This document shows positions 27,187-36,561 of a DNA stretch of 64,000 bases, in pieces. The stretch's first letter is position 1, and every line of letters begins with the position of its first letter. The stretch is from CAZYFH01 sp965249175 (lineage in GTDB: Bacteria; Acidobacteriota; Vicinamibacteria; Vicinamibacterales; UBA8438): contig OZ252227.1 in the NCBI GenBank assembly GCA_965249175.1, forward strand, positions 6,386,001 to 6,450,000. Reading direction: 5' to 3'. A program made the translations under genes and the position numbers. The notes beneath the pieces were generated by a model that did not search any database, was not told where the DNA came from, and saw nothing but the letters and a program-made list of their open reading frames with translations.

Positions 27187-28905
27187 TCACGCTGGCTCCT
27201 CTGGCAGCGCGAACACGTAGATCGCGTTCGACCGATTCCCCCCGACCGGCACCGCGACATACTGCCTGCCGTCGACGGCGTAGGTAATCGGATGTCCCTG
27301 CGCCGACGCCGGGAGCCGCGTCGTGTACAAGAGGTCGCCGTTCGCGACGTCGTGCACGAACACATTGCGGTCGGTGTCGGCGGATACCACCAGGCCCCCG
27401 GCCGTGGTCAGCGCTCCCAACCGTGGACGCGTGGCCATCGCGTGCCGCCAGATGATCTCGCCGCTGTTGATGTCCATGGCGATCAGATACCCAGCGTGGT
27501 CCGGGCTGTCGGGGTGCAGTGTGCTCTCGCGTTGCAGGAACCCGCGGTCGCGGTAGTAGTCGTTGCCCTCCACCTGGTCGAGCTCGGTGAACACCCCGGT
27601 GACGCAGCTCGGGTGGATGGGGATGTAGAGCGCTTGCGTCCCGGGGTGATAGGCGCTCGCCGGCCAGTTCTTGACCCCTAGCAGGTTGGGGCAGAACTCG
27701 ATCTCGACATCGGCTTGCGGAATCATCTCCGGCCGATACGTGACCCGACCGGTTCGGGCGTCGAGATCGAGGACGTTCTGATAGCCGAGGTCGTAGGCGG
27801 CGACAAACGCCCCGGTCGTGCGGTCGAGCTCCCACAGGATGCCGAGCTTCCCCATCTTGAAGAGCGAACGACGCCCGCCGTGGTCGATCAACACGCTCTC
27901 GAAGACGTCGTCCAGGTCGTGCGTCTCGCCCGGGGTGAACTGGTAGTACCACGTCAACGCGCCGGTGTTCGCGTCGAGCGCCAGCACGCTGTTCGTATAC
28001 AACGCGGCGCCGTCAGTCTTTCGCGAGACACGCGCCCACGGCTTTGCCTGTGAGGTCGAGTGGTAGGTCAGGTTCGTACCTGGGTCGTAGCTCCCCGGTA
28101 TCCACGAATCCCCACCCGCCCGGAACGTGAGCGGCAGGTCCCCCCATGTGTCACCGCCCGGCGCGCCCGGCTGCGCGATGGTCGACGTGCGCCACACCTC
28201 GTTCCCGGTCCTGGCGTCATGCGCGGAAATGAAACAGACATCGTTCTTGTAGTTCTGGCACCCGGTCATCCCGGCGACGACCTTGCCGTTCGCGACGATG
28301 GGCCCGCTCGAATACCGATAGCCGAGCGTCGCATCGGCCACGGTCTGGTCCCACGCGAGGTCGCCGCTCCGTGCGTCGAGCGCCACGATATGGGCGTCGG
28401 TGGTGGCGAGGTAGACGTTGGTGTCGTATATCGCGATCGAGCGGGACCCTCTGGCGGGGCGCCCCTCCGGTCGCTCCAACCGCTCGTCGAGCTGGTGCGC
28501 GTATTGCCAGATCGCGTCGCCGGTCGCCGCGTCGAGCGCTTGGACGCTGTTCCCCGGATTGGGGACGTACATCACGCCGTCGTGCACCAGCGGCGTCGCC
28601 TGGCTGAGTCCGACCCCGAGCTGCCACGCCCAGACGAGCTGCAGCCGGTGCGCGTTGTCGGTGTTGATCTGCTCCAGCGGGCTGTAGCCCCATCCGTCGA
28701 GCGTGCGACGCCAGCTCAACCAGTCGGCCGGGTCGGGGTCCTGCAGCATCGCGTCGGTGACGGGCGTGACCACCGGCTCTTGCGCGCTCACTGTCGCGAC
28801 CGGGCCGAGTACAAGGCCAATCAGGAACAGGCACCGGAAGACGACTCGACCGCGACTGACGTTGACGGCGCGTCGACGACTCGACCTCGACCTCGACTTG
28901 GGCAT
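27187..28905 (-). CDS. PQQ-dependent alcohol dehydrogenase-like protein
   Basis: The 572-residue protein starts at the ATG at 28905, which has AAGGAG five bases upstream; a GTG two codons earlier overlaps that ribosome site. An arginine-rich N-terminus precedes a signal helix (CLFLIGLVLGPVATVSAQ). Beta-propeller blades are typical of quinoprotein alcohol dehydrogenases (WLSWRRTLDGWGYSPLEQIN, ATGDAIWQYAH, GALTWYYQFTPGETHDLDD). There is no C-terminal heme domain. It is periplasmic with unknown substrate. Monocistronic, between dnaE2 and a damaged ABC operon. Confidence 0.85.
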   Translation of the reverse strand: MPKSRSRSSRRRAVNVSRGRVVFRCLFLIGLVLGPVATVSAQEPVVTPVTDAMLQDPDPADWLSWRRTLDGWGYSPLEQINTDNAHRLQLVWAWQLGVGLSQATPLVHDGVMYVPNPGNSVQALDAATGDAIWQYAHQLDERLERPEGRPARGSRSIAIYDTNVYLATTDAHIVALDARSGDLAWDQTVADATLGYRYSSGPIVANGKVVAGMTGCQNYKNDVCFISAHDARTGNEVWRTSTIAQPGAPGGDTWGDLPLTFRAGGDSWIPGSYDPGTNLTYHSTSQAKPWARVSRKTDGAALYTNSVLALDANTGALTWYYQFTPGETHDLDDVFESVLIDHGGRRSLFKMGKLGILWELDRTTGAFVAAYDLGYQNVLDLDARTGRVTYRPEMIPQADVEIEFCPNLLGVKNWPASAYHPGTQALYIPIHPSCVTGVFTELDQVEGNDYYRDRGFLQRESTLHPDSPDHAGYLIAMDINSGEIIWRHAMATRPRLGALTTAGGLVVSADTDRNVFVHDVANGDLLYTTRLPASAQGHPITYAVDGRQYVAVPVGGNRSNAIYVFALPEEPA

Positions 28906-28966
28906 GGCCACTCCTTGTCGGTAACCGCGGATGAAAACGCAGCCCGATTATGTCACCAGCCGTGGC

Positions 28967-30342
28967 TCACGCTCGCGTCGGCGCCGCCGGCCGATACGTC
29001 GCGCTGTGCCCTACAAGACTGCGGCGCAGCGCCGCGTATCCCAGGACGATGAGCACAAGACCGGCGACGGCAGTTGGCCAGAACTCGAGCGACAGCTCGG
29101 ACACGCCTCGGAACCAACCGAAGTTGGACACGAGATCGCTCAGCGCGCCGAGCGCCACGACCATGGCCCAGATGCGCAGCCAGTAGGTGGCGCGCCCGCT
29201 AGGGGCGCCGCGGAGCGGGACCGCGTAGAGCAAGGTCAGCAGACCGGGACAGAGAAGCAGCCACGACAGCATCGGGCCGGCGGGCTCGGATGGCTCGCCC
29301 GCCAGCACGAGCACGATGACTCCGGATGCGCCAGCCGCCAGACAGAGCAACAGCGCGTACAAGACCGGCAGTGCTGCGAGGCGACTGGCCGAGAGCGGCA
29401 GGCTACGGAACACCCGTGGGCTGGGCAGCCACGCCGTCATCCACAGTCCCGGCACCGCGAACATCCACACGAGCACGAAGTTCCACCTGACGCGCAGCGT
29501 GTCACCGCCGAGCGCCGGGAGCGCCGAAGCGACGAACACTCCGGCCAGCGTGGCCGTCATCGCCAGGGCGAAGACGCGAAGCAACTCAAGGACGGCAGTC
29601 CCGCGGCGCCCCAACGGCGGCCGCCCAACGGTGCCCGCAGCCGTCGGAGTCCGGACGAGCTGGGCCCGCGACTGGGAGGTGGACGTCAGGACTCGCGGAG
29701 AGAGCCAGAAGGAACCGATCGCGAGCAGGACGACGGGGACGAGCAACGCTGTGCCCCTTGTGCCGGGGGGGCACCGAACGACCAGTCGGGTGCCACCGCT
29801 CCAACCCAGATCGGCGCAAGGATCGCGACCGCGGCGACGATGAACAACAACATGGCGGCGCCAAACGCTAGCCTGGTGTCGTGGCGCCCCATCATCTGTA
29901 GTAGGCCCCAGGCGATCCCCGCGAGACCGCATCCCCACAGCACGGTCAGGGCGCCCAGTCCGAGGAGTCGGTCGAGCCCGATCGGGAATTCGGTCTCAAA
30001 TCCAGGGATCGCAGTCGCGGCCAGCAGCGCCCCGCAGGCGACCACGCCGAGCAACGCGCCAGGCGCGATGGCGCCGAACCACAGCGCTCGTGCGATATCG
30101 CGCGAGCGCAACGGCAAGACCTGCATGACCCGCAGACCCCTGCGGTCGGCCATCGCGTTGCCGACGCCAACGAAGCCCGCCCAGAAGAGGAAGAAAAAGA
30201 AGCCGAAGTACAGAAGCCCGCGCCCCTGGGCGCCGGTCCGTTCGAGGAGCGGTGCGAGCAGCAACAGCACAACCAGAAGGCCGGCAAAGCCCAGCGTGGC
30301 CGACCGGTTCCGGTTGAGCTGGTCAGCGAACAGCCGCCACAT
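28967..30342 (-). pseudogene. ABC-2 type permease, split by a frameshift
   Basis: The N-terminal part (30342 to about 29765) reads MWRLFADQLNRNRSATLGFA and contains a membrane segment and ADRRGLRVMQVLPLRSRDIA, matching the intact permease at 30388-31725 (SDRRGLRAMRALPVTPRQLA). The C-terminal part continues in another frame (GTALLVPVVLLAIGSFWLSP) to 28967. The switch is at a run of seven C (plus strand G, 29765-29771); one extra C restores a single protein of about 458 residues. About ten membrane segments in total. Last gene of the YtrA-type operon. Either a slipped-strand mutation or a sequencing error. Confidence 0.78.
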
Positions 30343-30387
30343 CCTCGAGCGCCTCCTTACGCCCCCGCATCCAGTTCGTGTTCATCG

Positions 30388-31725
30388 CTACGCCCTCGAC
30401 CGCGCCGCGCGGTATGCCGCGCTGCCGCGCATCAGAACTTGCCGAAAACCAAGAAACCCCAGGAGCGTCGCCACGAGACCCGCCAGCGCCGCGGGCGAGT
30501 AGGGGCCCGGCGCTTGAGCGAACGGGGTCACGCTTCCGACGGTGACTAGCGCGCTCCAGAGGCCCAGCGCGCCGGCCGTGCTCCGTGCGGGACCCATACG
30601 CAACGCCGCACTGTTCAAGAGCGACAGTAACCCCGGACAGAGCAGCAGCCACCACAACAACGGCGTGAACCGAGCGGTGGGATAGTCGGTGAGCATCATC
30701 AGCAGCGACACCGCGACCGCGCCCATCAGACAGATCAGGATCGCATGCAGGACAGGCAGGCTGGCGAGCCGATTGCTCGATAGAGGCAAGCAGCGGAACG
30801 CCCGGCTGGCCGACAGCCACGACGACGTCCAGATCGTCGGCATCACGGACACGAAGACCAGCATGAACGAAAGGCGCACACTGAACGGCAGGTCCCCGAG
30901 GGGCGCCGCGAGCACGATCAGGAGTCCGCCAGTCGTCACGGCGACAGTGGTCGCGGACAACTTGAGCAGTTCGGCGCTTGCCGCCCAGGGTGTGGAGCGA
31001 GCCACGCGATCATCCGGCCGCTCTGTTGTGCGGATCGACCGTCGAGCCCGTCGCACCTCGCTGGCCGGGACCACCATCCGCGGCGAGACCACGAACGACA
31101 CGCCGGCGAGCCCTATGGCGGCCACCAGCAGCGTGGATGCCGGCCCTCCGGTCGGGACGTCCGCCCACGCGAAAACGGCCGGCCAGACAAGTGAGATCCC
31201 GACGACGAGAAACACTCCAACGGAGCCGCCGGCCGCGAGTCGCGGGTCGCGTGCAATCAACCGCAGGACCGGACTCCAGGTCGCTCCGGCGAGACTGCAC
31301 CCCCAGAGGAGGGCGAACGCGACGGCGCCCGGTGCGGTCAACGCGCCCGGAGTGAACCTCGGCCAGGCGAGGCCGACGACCGCCACCCCGCTCTCCAGGG
31401 CCACATATGCGAGCCCGCCCATGAGCGCGGACGGGACCGTCGCGCCGAGCCACCACGCCCATGCGAGCTGGCGCGGCGTGACCGGCAGGGCGCGCATGGC
31501 GCGGAGACCGCGCCGATCAGACATCGGCAATGTCAGCCCGACGTAACCGCACCAGAACAGGCCCCAGTAGAAGAACACACGTGCAATCTGAGGCGCGTCG
31601 CTCATGTCTCGACCGGCGGCAAGCGGCACGATCAGGGTCACGAGGACGACGGTGACGAGGCCGAGCGCGACCACCACCACCTTCCACACGTGCCGGTCGA
31701 ACTGGTCACGCAACAGCAGCCACAT
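30388..31725 (-). CDS. ABC-2 type permease
   Basis: The 445-residue membrane protein has roughly ten hydrophobic segments in two blocks split by a charged central region (VRRARRSIRTTERPDDRVAR). It begins MWLLLRDQFDRHVWKVVVVA. The start lies inside the end of the ATPase gene (20-base overlap), so it is translated with it. It is the membrane partner of the ATPase at 31706 and paralogous to the frameshifted permease downstream. The pair probably forms a heterodimeric exporter; the cargo is unknown. Confidence 0.82.
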   Translation of the reverse strand: MWLLLRDQFDRHVWKVVVVALGLVTVVLVTLIVPLAAGRDMSDAPQIARVFFYWGLFWCGYVGLTLPMSDRRGLRAMRALPVTPRQLAWAWWLGATVPSALMGGLAYVALESGVAVVGLAWPRFTPGALTAPGAVAFALLWGCSLAGATWSPVLRLIARDPRLAAGGSVGVFLVVGISLVWPAVFAWADVPTGGPASTLLVAAIGLAGVSFVVSPRMVVPASEVRRARRSIRTTERPDDRVARSTPWAASAELLKLSATTVAVTTGGLLIVLAAPLGDLPFSVRLSFMLVFVSVMPTIWTSSWLSASRAFRCLPLSSNRLASLPVLHAILICLMGAVAVSLLMMLTDYPTARFTPLLWWLLLCPGLLSLLNSAALRMGPARSTAGALGLWSALVTVGSVTPFAQAPGPYSPAALAGLVATLLGFLGFRQVLMRGSAAYRAARSRA

Positions 31726-32602
31726 CGGTGCGGTCCTTCATCAAGCCGACGAAGAGGTCCTCGAGCGTGACGGGCGACGTCGCGATCTCTCGGGCGCCGC
31801 GTCCCTTGACCTGCTCGAGCCCCGAGCCTTCGATGTCCATCAGCACCCGCCATCGCTCGCCCTGCTGTTCCTGGACGAAGACGCCCGCGATCCCCTCCGC
31901 CGTGAACGTCTCGGCCGCCAGGAAATCGACGATGCGGAACCGCGACACGATGTCGGCGGTGGCTCCCTCGAGCAGCAGCTTCCCGTCCTTCATGATCCCG
32001 ACGTGGTCGGTAAACCGTTCGAGGTCTGCAAGACCGTGCGACGAGATGAGCACGGTGCGGTCTTCGTCTTGCACCGCGGCCAGCAGCTCCGCGAAGATCT
32101 GCTGCTTCGAGATGACGTCCAGTCCGACCGTCGGCTCATCGAGCAACAGCAGGTCGGGTCGGTGCGAGAGCGCGAGGATCAGAGCCAGCTTGATGCGCGC
32201 GCCGAACGAGAGGTTGACGATCTTCTCGCCCCATCCGACCTGCAGCGTACTGAGGAGGCGCTCGCAGTATTCATCGTCCCAATCGGGATAGAAGGCGCGG
32301 TGGAACCGGACGACGCGACCGACCGTCCGCCACGGCTGGTAATTGAGGTCGGGGCTCACATAGCCGAGACGCTGCTTGACCGCGACCTCGTCGCGCGTGT
32401 GATCGAGCCCGAAGATCCGGATCGACCCGGCGTCCGGGCGACCCATGCCCAGCATGAGATCCATCGTCGTTGTCTTGCCGACCCCGTTCGGTCCAATCAG
32501 CCCGTAGATCGCGCCACCGGGCACGGACAGGTCCAGGGGTCCGAGGGTGAAGCTCGGGAACGACTTCTCGAGTCCGCGAATCTGGACGGCGGGTTCACTC
32601 AT
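31706..32602 (-). CDS. ABC transporter ATP-binding protein, YtrB/CcmA type
   Basis: The 298-residue ATPase has Walker A GPNGVGKTTT (about residue 38), signature LSFGARIKLAL, Walker B LLLLDEPTVGLD and the H-loop ISSHG, then a C-terminal extension of about 80 residues. Weak Q-loop YVSPDLNY. Start ATG at 32602 overlaps the regulator stop (ATGA). It energises the adjoining permeases. In Bacillus the related ytr operon responds to cell-wall antibiotics; a similar stress role here is an inference. Confidence 0.88.
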   Translation of the reverse strand: MSEPAVQIRGLEKSFPSFTLGPLDLSVPGGAIYGLIGPNGVGKTTTMDLMLGMGRPDAGSIRIFGLDHTRDEVAVKQRLGYVSPDLNYQPWRTVGRVVRFHRAFYPDWDDEYCERLLSTLQVGWGEKIVNLSFGARIKLALILALSHRPDLLLLDEPTVGLDVISKQQIFAELLAAVQDEDRTVLISSHGLADLERFTDHVGIMKDGKLLLEGATADIVSRFRIVDFLAAETFTAEGIAGVFVQEQQGERWRVLMDIEGSGLEQVKGRGAREIATSPVTLEDLFVGLMKDRTDVAAVA

Positions 32603-33009
32603 CGACTGTCTCCTCGTTCCGGCGCAACCAATTTTTGGACGAGTGCGAGCAGCTCCTGCGTGGTGAGGCCGGCTTCTCGCGCCTCCCGCAGGCTCTCCCG
32701 CAACAGATCCTCCACGCGGCCGCGCTTCACTTCCCGGCTGCGCGTCGCGCCGTCATCGGCCACGAAGGTGCCGAGCCCTTGCTTTCGGTAGATGATGCCG
32801 TCGCGCTCCAGCTCTTCGTACGCCCGCTTCACCGTGATGACGCTCACCATCAGCTCGGCCGCGAGCTGCCGAAACGACGGCAGCGGCGCGCCGGGTTCGA
32901 GGCGCCCCTCACCGATCTCGCGTTTGAAGCCCTCGACGATCTGTTCGTAGAGCGGACCGGGTGCCGCCGGCGATACCGCCGGAATGATCAGCCTGGGACT
33001 CGAGTCCAT
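32599..33009 (-). CDS. GntR-family regulator, YtrA subfamily
   Basis: The 136-residue protein has an N-terminal winged helix (PLYEQIVEGFKREIGEGRLE, PLPSFRQLAAELMVSVITVK, RAYEELERDGIIYRKQGLGT) and a short helical C-terminal tail without a ligand-binding domain, the hallmark of YtrA. It heads the ABC operon and probably represses it. A 25-base inverted repeat lies directly before its start codon. The ATG has no Shine-Dalgarno sequence in front of it. Confidence 0.9.
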   Translation of the reverse strand: MDSSPRLIIPAVSPAAPGPLYEQIVEGFKREIGEGRLEPGAPLPSFRQLAAELMVSVITVKRAYEELERDGIIYRKQGLGTFVADDGATRSREVKRGRVEDLLRESLREAREAGLTTQELLALVQKLVAPERGDSR

Positions 33010-33014
33010 CGAAC

Positions 33015-33045
33015 ACTGTATATATCAAATATAAACAGTTGGCAA
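33015..33045 (-). promoter_or_regulatory. YtrA-type operator with overlapping promoter, likely leaderless start
   Basis: A 25-base imperfect palindrome (33015-33039; arms ACTGT-TATAT / ATATA-ACAGT with one unpaired base each side) lies six bases before the regulator gene. On the minus strand TTGCCA (33045-33040) and TATACA (33022-33017) are 17 bases apart. The expected transcription start is seven or eight bases later, at the A of the ATG (33009). The operator thus covers the promoter and the mRNA is probably leaderless. Confidence 0.65.
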
Positions 33046-33092
33046 GTGAAACCCCCGCGGGACAGCGGCGGCCGGAGCCGGAAGATGGGCGG

Positions 33093-34634
33093 CTACGGCT
33101 TGGGAGACCGGTAAATGGGGCGCACGGCCGGGCGGGCCTTTGGCGCCCGCCGCACGGTCTGGCTGTCGCGCGGACGGCTCAGCGCCGACAGGCCGACAAC
33201 CCCGGCTTCGACGATCTGAATGGGCGCGTCGACATCCTTGAACAGATACGGGCCGTGTTCCACCCAGAGGACCGGCGCGCCATCGGGCGCGGTGGCCACC
33301 TCGCGCCGCGCGGATTCCGATGCGGCACTGGTCAGAAGGATCTGCCCGGGTCTGGCCAGCCCTGTGAGGCGAGCTGTCGTGTCAACGGGGAGTCCGGAGG
33401 GACGCGCCGGTGCGGCGAGCCCCGTCGGCACGCCCATCTCGGCCGCATGGATGCCGATCGCGACTTGCACGGCCGTCGGCGCTTCGAAGGTGGCCAATGA
33501 TTGCTGACACGCCAGCGCGCAACGCACCGCGTTCGATGGCAGCTCGAAGGTGGCCGAGAACCCGTCCCCGCCGCGTTCGAACTCCGTGCCTTCGTAGCGC
33601 GCGATGCACTCGCGAAATACCGCGTCGTGCCGGGCGATGAGACGTGTGATGGCCGCCACGCCGAGTCGATCCGTGCTGCCATCCATGTCGTGGATGCGGC
33701 TGCGCAGGATGGCCCTGAAGTCCGCGTCGCGGCCGGTGGAGCGGGCGGCGGTCGTGCTGCCCGCCGGAGCGCTCGCGAGATCTTCCAGCTCGACGCGTGC
33801 ATCGCCGATGTCGCGAAGGCGCCGCCGGGCGTCCTTTCGCAGGCACCGTCCGAGCAGGGCGCGGACCACCGGTGGCGTCGTATCTGGCACCGCGTTCCAA
33901 TCCGGCTCCGCGTGCACGATGCGGGCAATCGTGTCAGCCGTGGTGGCCGCCGCAAACGCCGGCCGACCCGTGACGGTTTCATACAAGCAACAGCCAAACG
34001 CCCAGATGTCGGTTCGTCGGTCGACCGAGTAGCCACGGGCCTGCTCCGGGCTCATATACGCGGGCGTGCCCAGCACGGCGGCGCCGGTCAGGCCAACCGC
34101 GGTCGTCGCGCTCGTCTCGGCGCCAGGTGTGATGACGCCGGCGGCCCGGTCGTCGCCGACGGTGGTCGCGATGCCGAAGTCGAGGATCTTCACCCGTGCG
34201 TCGGGAGGCGTCTTGATGTTGGCGGGTTTGAGATCGCGATGGACGACACCGCGCTCGTGGGCGGCTTCGAGGCCATCGGCGATCTGCATGAAGACTGAGA
34301 GCGTCTCATCGGTCGTCAGGGGACCCGTCGTCAGCCGGTCTGCCAGCGTCGGCCCCTCGACGAGCTCCATGACCAGCACGCGGCGTCCATCGCTGTCGAG
34401 CAGCTCGTAGATCGTGGCGATGTTCGGATGGTTCAGGGAGGCGAGCAGCTTGGCTTCGCGCTCGAGGCGCGCGACGCGATCCGCGTCAGCGGACAGGGTC
34501 TCGGGCAGGACCTTGAGTGCGACGTCGCGGTCGAGGCGGCTGTCGCGCGCGCGATAGACCTGCCCCATACCTCCGGCGCCGATCAGGCCGAGGATCTCGC
34601 ACGGTCCGAGTCGCGTCCCGGCGCGGAGTGTCAT
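33093..34634 (-). CDS. Ser/Thr protein kinase fused to class III cyclase-like domain
   Basis: The 513-residue soluble protein has a kinase domain with G-loop IGAGGMGQVYRA, Lys41, HRDLKPANI (Asp134), DFG at 152-154 and GTPAYMSPEQ. From about residue 305 a cyclase homology domain follows: HDMDGST (Asp316) and RGGDGFSATF (Asp357) supply the two metal-binding aspartates. In VDTTARLTGLARPGQILL the usual catalytic Asn is replaced by Asp, so cyclase activity may be lost or altered. There is no transmembrane helix, unlike many Hanks kinases. Likely a signalling protein; targets unknown. Confidence 0.87.
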   Translation of the reverse strand: MTLRAGTRLGPCEILGLIGAGGMGQVYRARDSRLDRDVALKVLPETLSADADRVARLEREAKLLASLNHPNIATIYELLDSDGRRVLVMELVEGPTLADRLTTGPLTTDETLSVFMQIADGLEAAHERGVVHRDLKPANIKTPPDARVKILDFGIATTVGDDRAAGVITPGAETSATTAVGLTGAAVLGTPAYMSPEQARGYSVDRRTDIWAFGCCLYETVTGRPAFAAATTADTIARIVHAEPDWNAVPDTTPPVVRALLGRCLRKDARRRLRDIGDARVELEDLASAPAGSTTAARSTGRDADFRAILRSRIHDMDGSTDRLGVAAITRLIARHDAVFRECIARYEGTEFERGGDGFSATFELPSNAVRCALACQQSLATFEAPTAVQVAIGIHAAEMGVPTGLAAPARPSGLPVDTTARLTGLARPGQILLTSAASESARREVATAPDGAPVLWVEHGPYLFKDVDAPIQIVEAGVVGLSALSRPRDSQTVRRAPKARPAVRPIYRSPKP

Positions 34635-34653
34635 GACAGGCGTCGTCGGGCGA

Positions 34654-35472
34654 CTAGCGCCCGATCAGCTCGAAATCAGTCCACCGTCGCACCTCGGCGC
34701 GGCGCGTGCGGCTGAAGAGGACGCGAACGTCGGTGTAACTTTCGAGCTGGAGGCGTGCCCACATGTCCTCCACCACCGGACCACGATCGAGCGAGCCGCG
34801 GGCGCGCGCGATTGTCCCGACGACCCCCCACCACAGCCGGACCTTGTCGATCAGCTCGAACTCCACGCGGGCGGCCTCGTATGTTGCCCGATCGATCCAG
34901 ACCCGTCCGCGGGCCTTGTTGAGCGCGTGGTCGATGCGCCGTCGGACCGGCAGCTTACCCGGGCGTGGCCGAAAGGAGACGACGAAGCTCGATCGATGCC
35001 GGAGCGACTCCTCGGGTTCGAGCGCAAAGACGAACCGAGCGATCAGCTCCTCGTTGAAGACGATGTCGTCGTCCTCCTCATCGTCCGCCTCGTCCGCCGG
35101 CGCTTCTCGCGCACGCCGCAGCTCCTCCCGGAACTCTGCCTCCCGCTCCTGTTCCCACACCTGCTCCTGCTCGCTCAACGGGCGACCGTCGAGCGTGAGA
35201 CGCCGTTCGTACGGCGCACCGTCAATCGGGATGACCTCGAAGTCGCCGAAGCCCTTCTCTTCGATCTCCCCGTCACCGTCGAACCGCCGCACCTCGCGTG
35301 TCATGAGGCTGCGGTACTGGGTCTCGAAGTGCTGCGCCTCGTACCACGTGGCGCGTTCGAGCGCCTTGACGATGATGGCGCGCGCGGCATCGTCGGCGGG
35401 CGGAGCCGCGCCGATTTGCCACAGTCCTGGCCCGACGAGCGCAACGCCGAGTGCGAGAGTGGCCGCGCGCAT
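34654..35472 (-). CDS. Exported protein of unknown function
   Basis: The 272-residue protein has an N-terminal signal segment (MRAATLALGVALVGPGLWQI). ATG at 35472 was chosen; a GTG two codons earlier is possible. The middle has an acidic charged stretch (EADDEEDDDIVFNEEL). The C-terminal half has alternating beta pattern (RGRVWIDRATYEAARVEFEL), a little like lipoprotein-localisation or outer-membrane sorting folds. I cannot name a family. It lies 19 bases upstream of the kinase-cyclase gene on the same strand and probably shares its mRNA. Confidence 0.7.
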   Translation of the reverse strand: MRAATLALGVALVGPGLWQIGAAPPADDAARAIIVKALERATWYEAQHFETQYRSLMTREVRRFDGDGEIEEKGFGDFEVIPIDGAPYERRLTLDGRPLSEQEQVWEQEREAEFREELRRAREAPADEADDEEDDDIVFNEELIARFVFALEPEESLRHRSSFVVSFRPRPGKLPVRRRIDHALNKARGRVWIDRATYEAARVEFELIDKVRLWWGVVGTIARARGSLDRGPVVEDMWARLQLESYTDVRVLFSRTRRAEVRRWTDFELIGR

Positions 35473-35592
35473 GAGCACATTGTGCCCGATGCCGACGTCG
35501 CGCGCGACAGGGGCCCGGCGGGCGACCGAGACCGGGGTGCGAGCGGTGGCGTGCGGTGTGGGGTCTTGGGGAGGCTTCGAGCGGCGACCGCG

Positions 35593-36489
35593 TCAATCGA
35601 TCGTGATCCCGCCGGAGCCGGTGCGCAACGTGACGGTCGGACCACCACCACGCACCGTGCCTTCCAAACGACCGCGACGCTCGATGCCCGTGACCGTCAG
35701 CGGGTGATCGCTCCGGACGCCGCCCGACCCCGCGCGGGCGTCGAGCTCGAACGCCGCGTCGTCCGGGAAGTCGATCGTGATGCCCCCGGACCCGGTGCGG
35801 AGGTTCCACTCGCCGCCGGGGGCGCCGTCGACGCGGATACTCCCGCTGCCTGTGCGCGCACGCAGCGCGGCGTCAAGCCCGTCGATCCGGATCGACCCCG
35901 ACCCGGCGCTGACCCGGGCGTCACCGCCGATCGCGGTGAGCTCGATGCGCCCGGATCCGGCGGACGCGGTCACGTCCCCGCCAACGTCTGTCACGATCGT
36001 CCGGCCGGAACCTGCCGACGCCTCGACCGCCCCGTCGACCCCCTCCACGGACTGCGAGCCGGACCCGATGCTGGCCCGTACGTTGGTGTCGGGTGGCACG
36101 ACGACCTCGTAGCTCACGTTGATGTGCCGGCGCACGGAGCCCTCGAGGCGCCCGATGTCGATCCTGTCGCCGTTCTGGTCGATCGGTGGGTTCGCCTCGA
36201 TCTCCCTGACGCGATCCTCCATGTCCGCTTCGCTACTGCCGGACCATCCGCCGACTCGACCGCGGATGAAACCGGTGACGCTGACGGTCCCGGGCTCGCC
36301 GGTCGTGACGCTGATGCGTCCGCTGCCGGCGCGGACCTCCAGATCGACGGTATCGTCGCTCGTCGACAGCGTCTGGTGGAACTCCCCCTCGACCGCGTGA
36401 GATGCGATGGTGATCGCGCAGCCGCCGGAGAGCCCGAGCGCGGCGATCAATCCAGTAGCTGACGCCGTCCGTGCGAGCATGTTGGTCAT
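35593..36489 (-). CDS. Exported GSG-repeat beta-helix protein (DUF4097-like)
   Basis: The 298-residue protein starts at the ATG at 36489, which has GGAGG nine bases upstream. The N-terminal segment (MTNMLARTASATGLIAALGL) ends in SGGC, a weak lipobox. The rest consists of repeats of about 20 residues built on (A/R)(A/T)GSG(R/S)I.(V/I), e.g. ASAGSGRIELTAIGGDARVS and ARTGSGSIRVDGAPGGEWNL. This is the pattern of DUF4097-type beta-helical repeats. Probably cell-surface or periplasmic; function unknown. Downstream of, and same strand as, the ATPase/permease pair at 36562-38580. Confidence 0.75.
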   Translation of the reverse strand: MTNMLARTASATGLIAALGLSGGCAITIASHAVEGEFHQTLSTSDDTVDLEVRAGSGRISVTTGEPGTVSVTGFIRGRVGGWSGSSEADMEDRVREIEANPPIDQNGDRIDIGRLEGSVRRHINVSYEVVVPPDTNVRASIGSGSQSVEGVDGAVEASAGSGRTIVTDVGGDVTASAGSGRIELTAIGGDARVSAGSGSIRIDGLDAALRARTGSGSIRVDGAPGGEWNLRTGSGGITIDFPDDAAFELDARAGSGGVRSDHPLTVTGIERRGRLEGTVRGGGPTVTLRTGSGGITID

Positions 36490-36561
36490 CGTTTCTTGCC
36501 TCCGGCACATGTGGGTGTACCGCACTTAGACGGGACGCGCCCCGCGAGAGTTGCACGGGCG

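Noticed and set aside
28931..30502. 523-codon open frame on the plus strand over the ABC permeases
   Set aside because: Composition is biased (Arg/Gln/Pro/Ser) and it covers a permease that matches its neighbour on the other strand.
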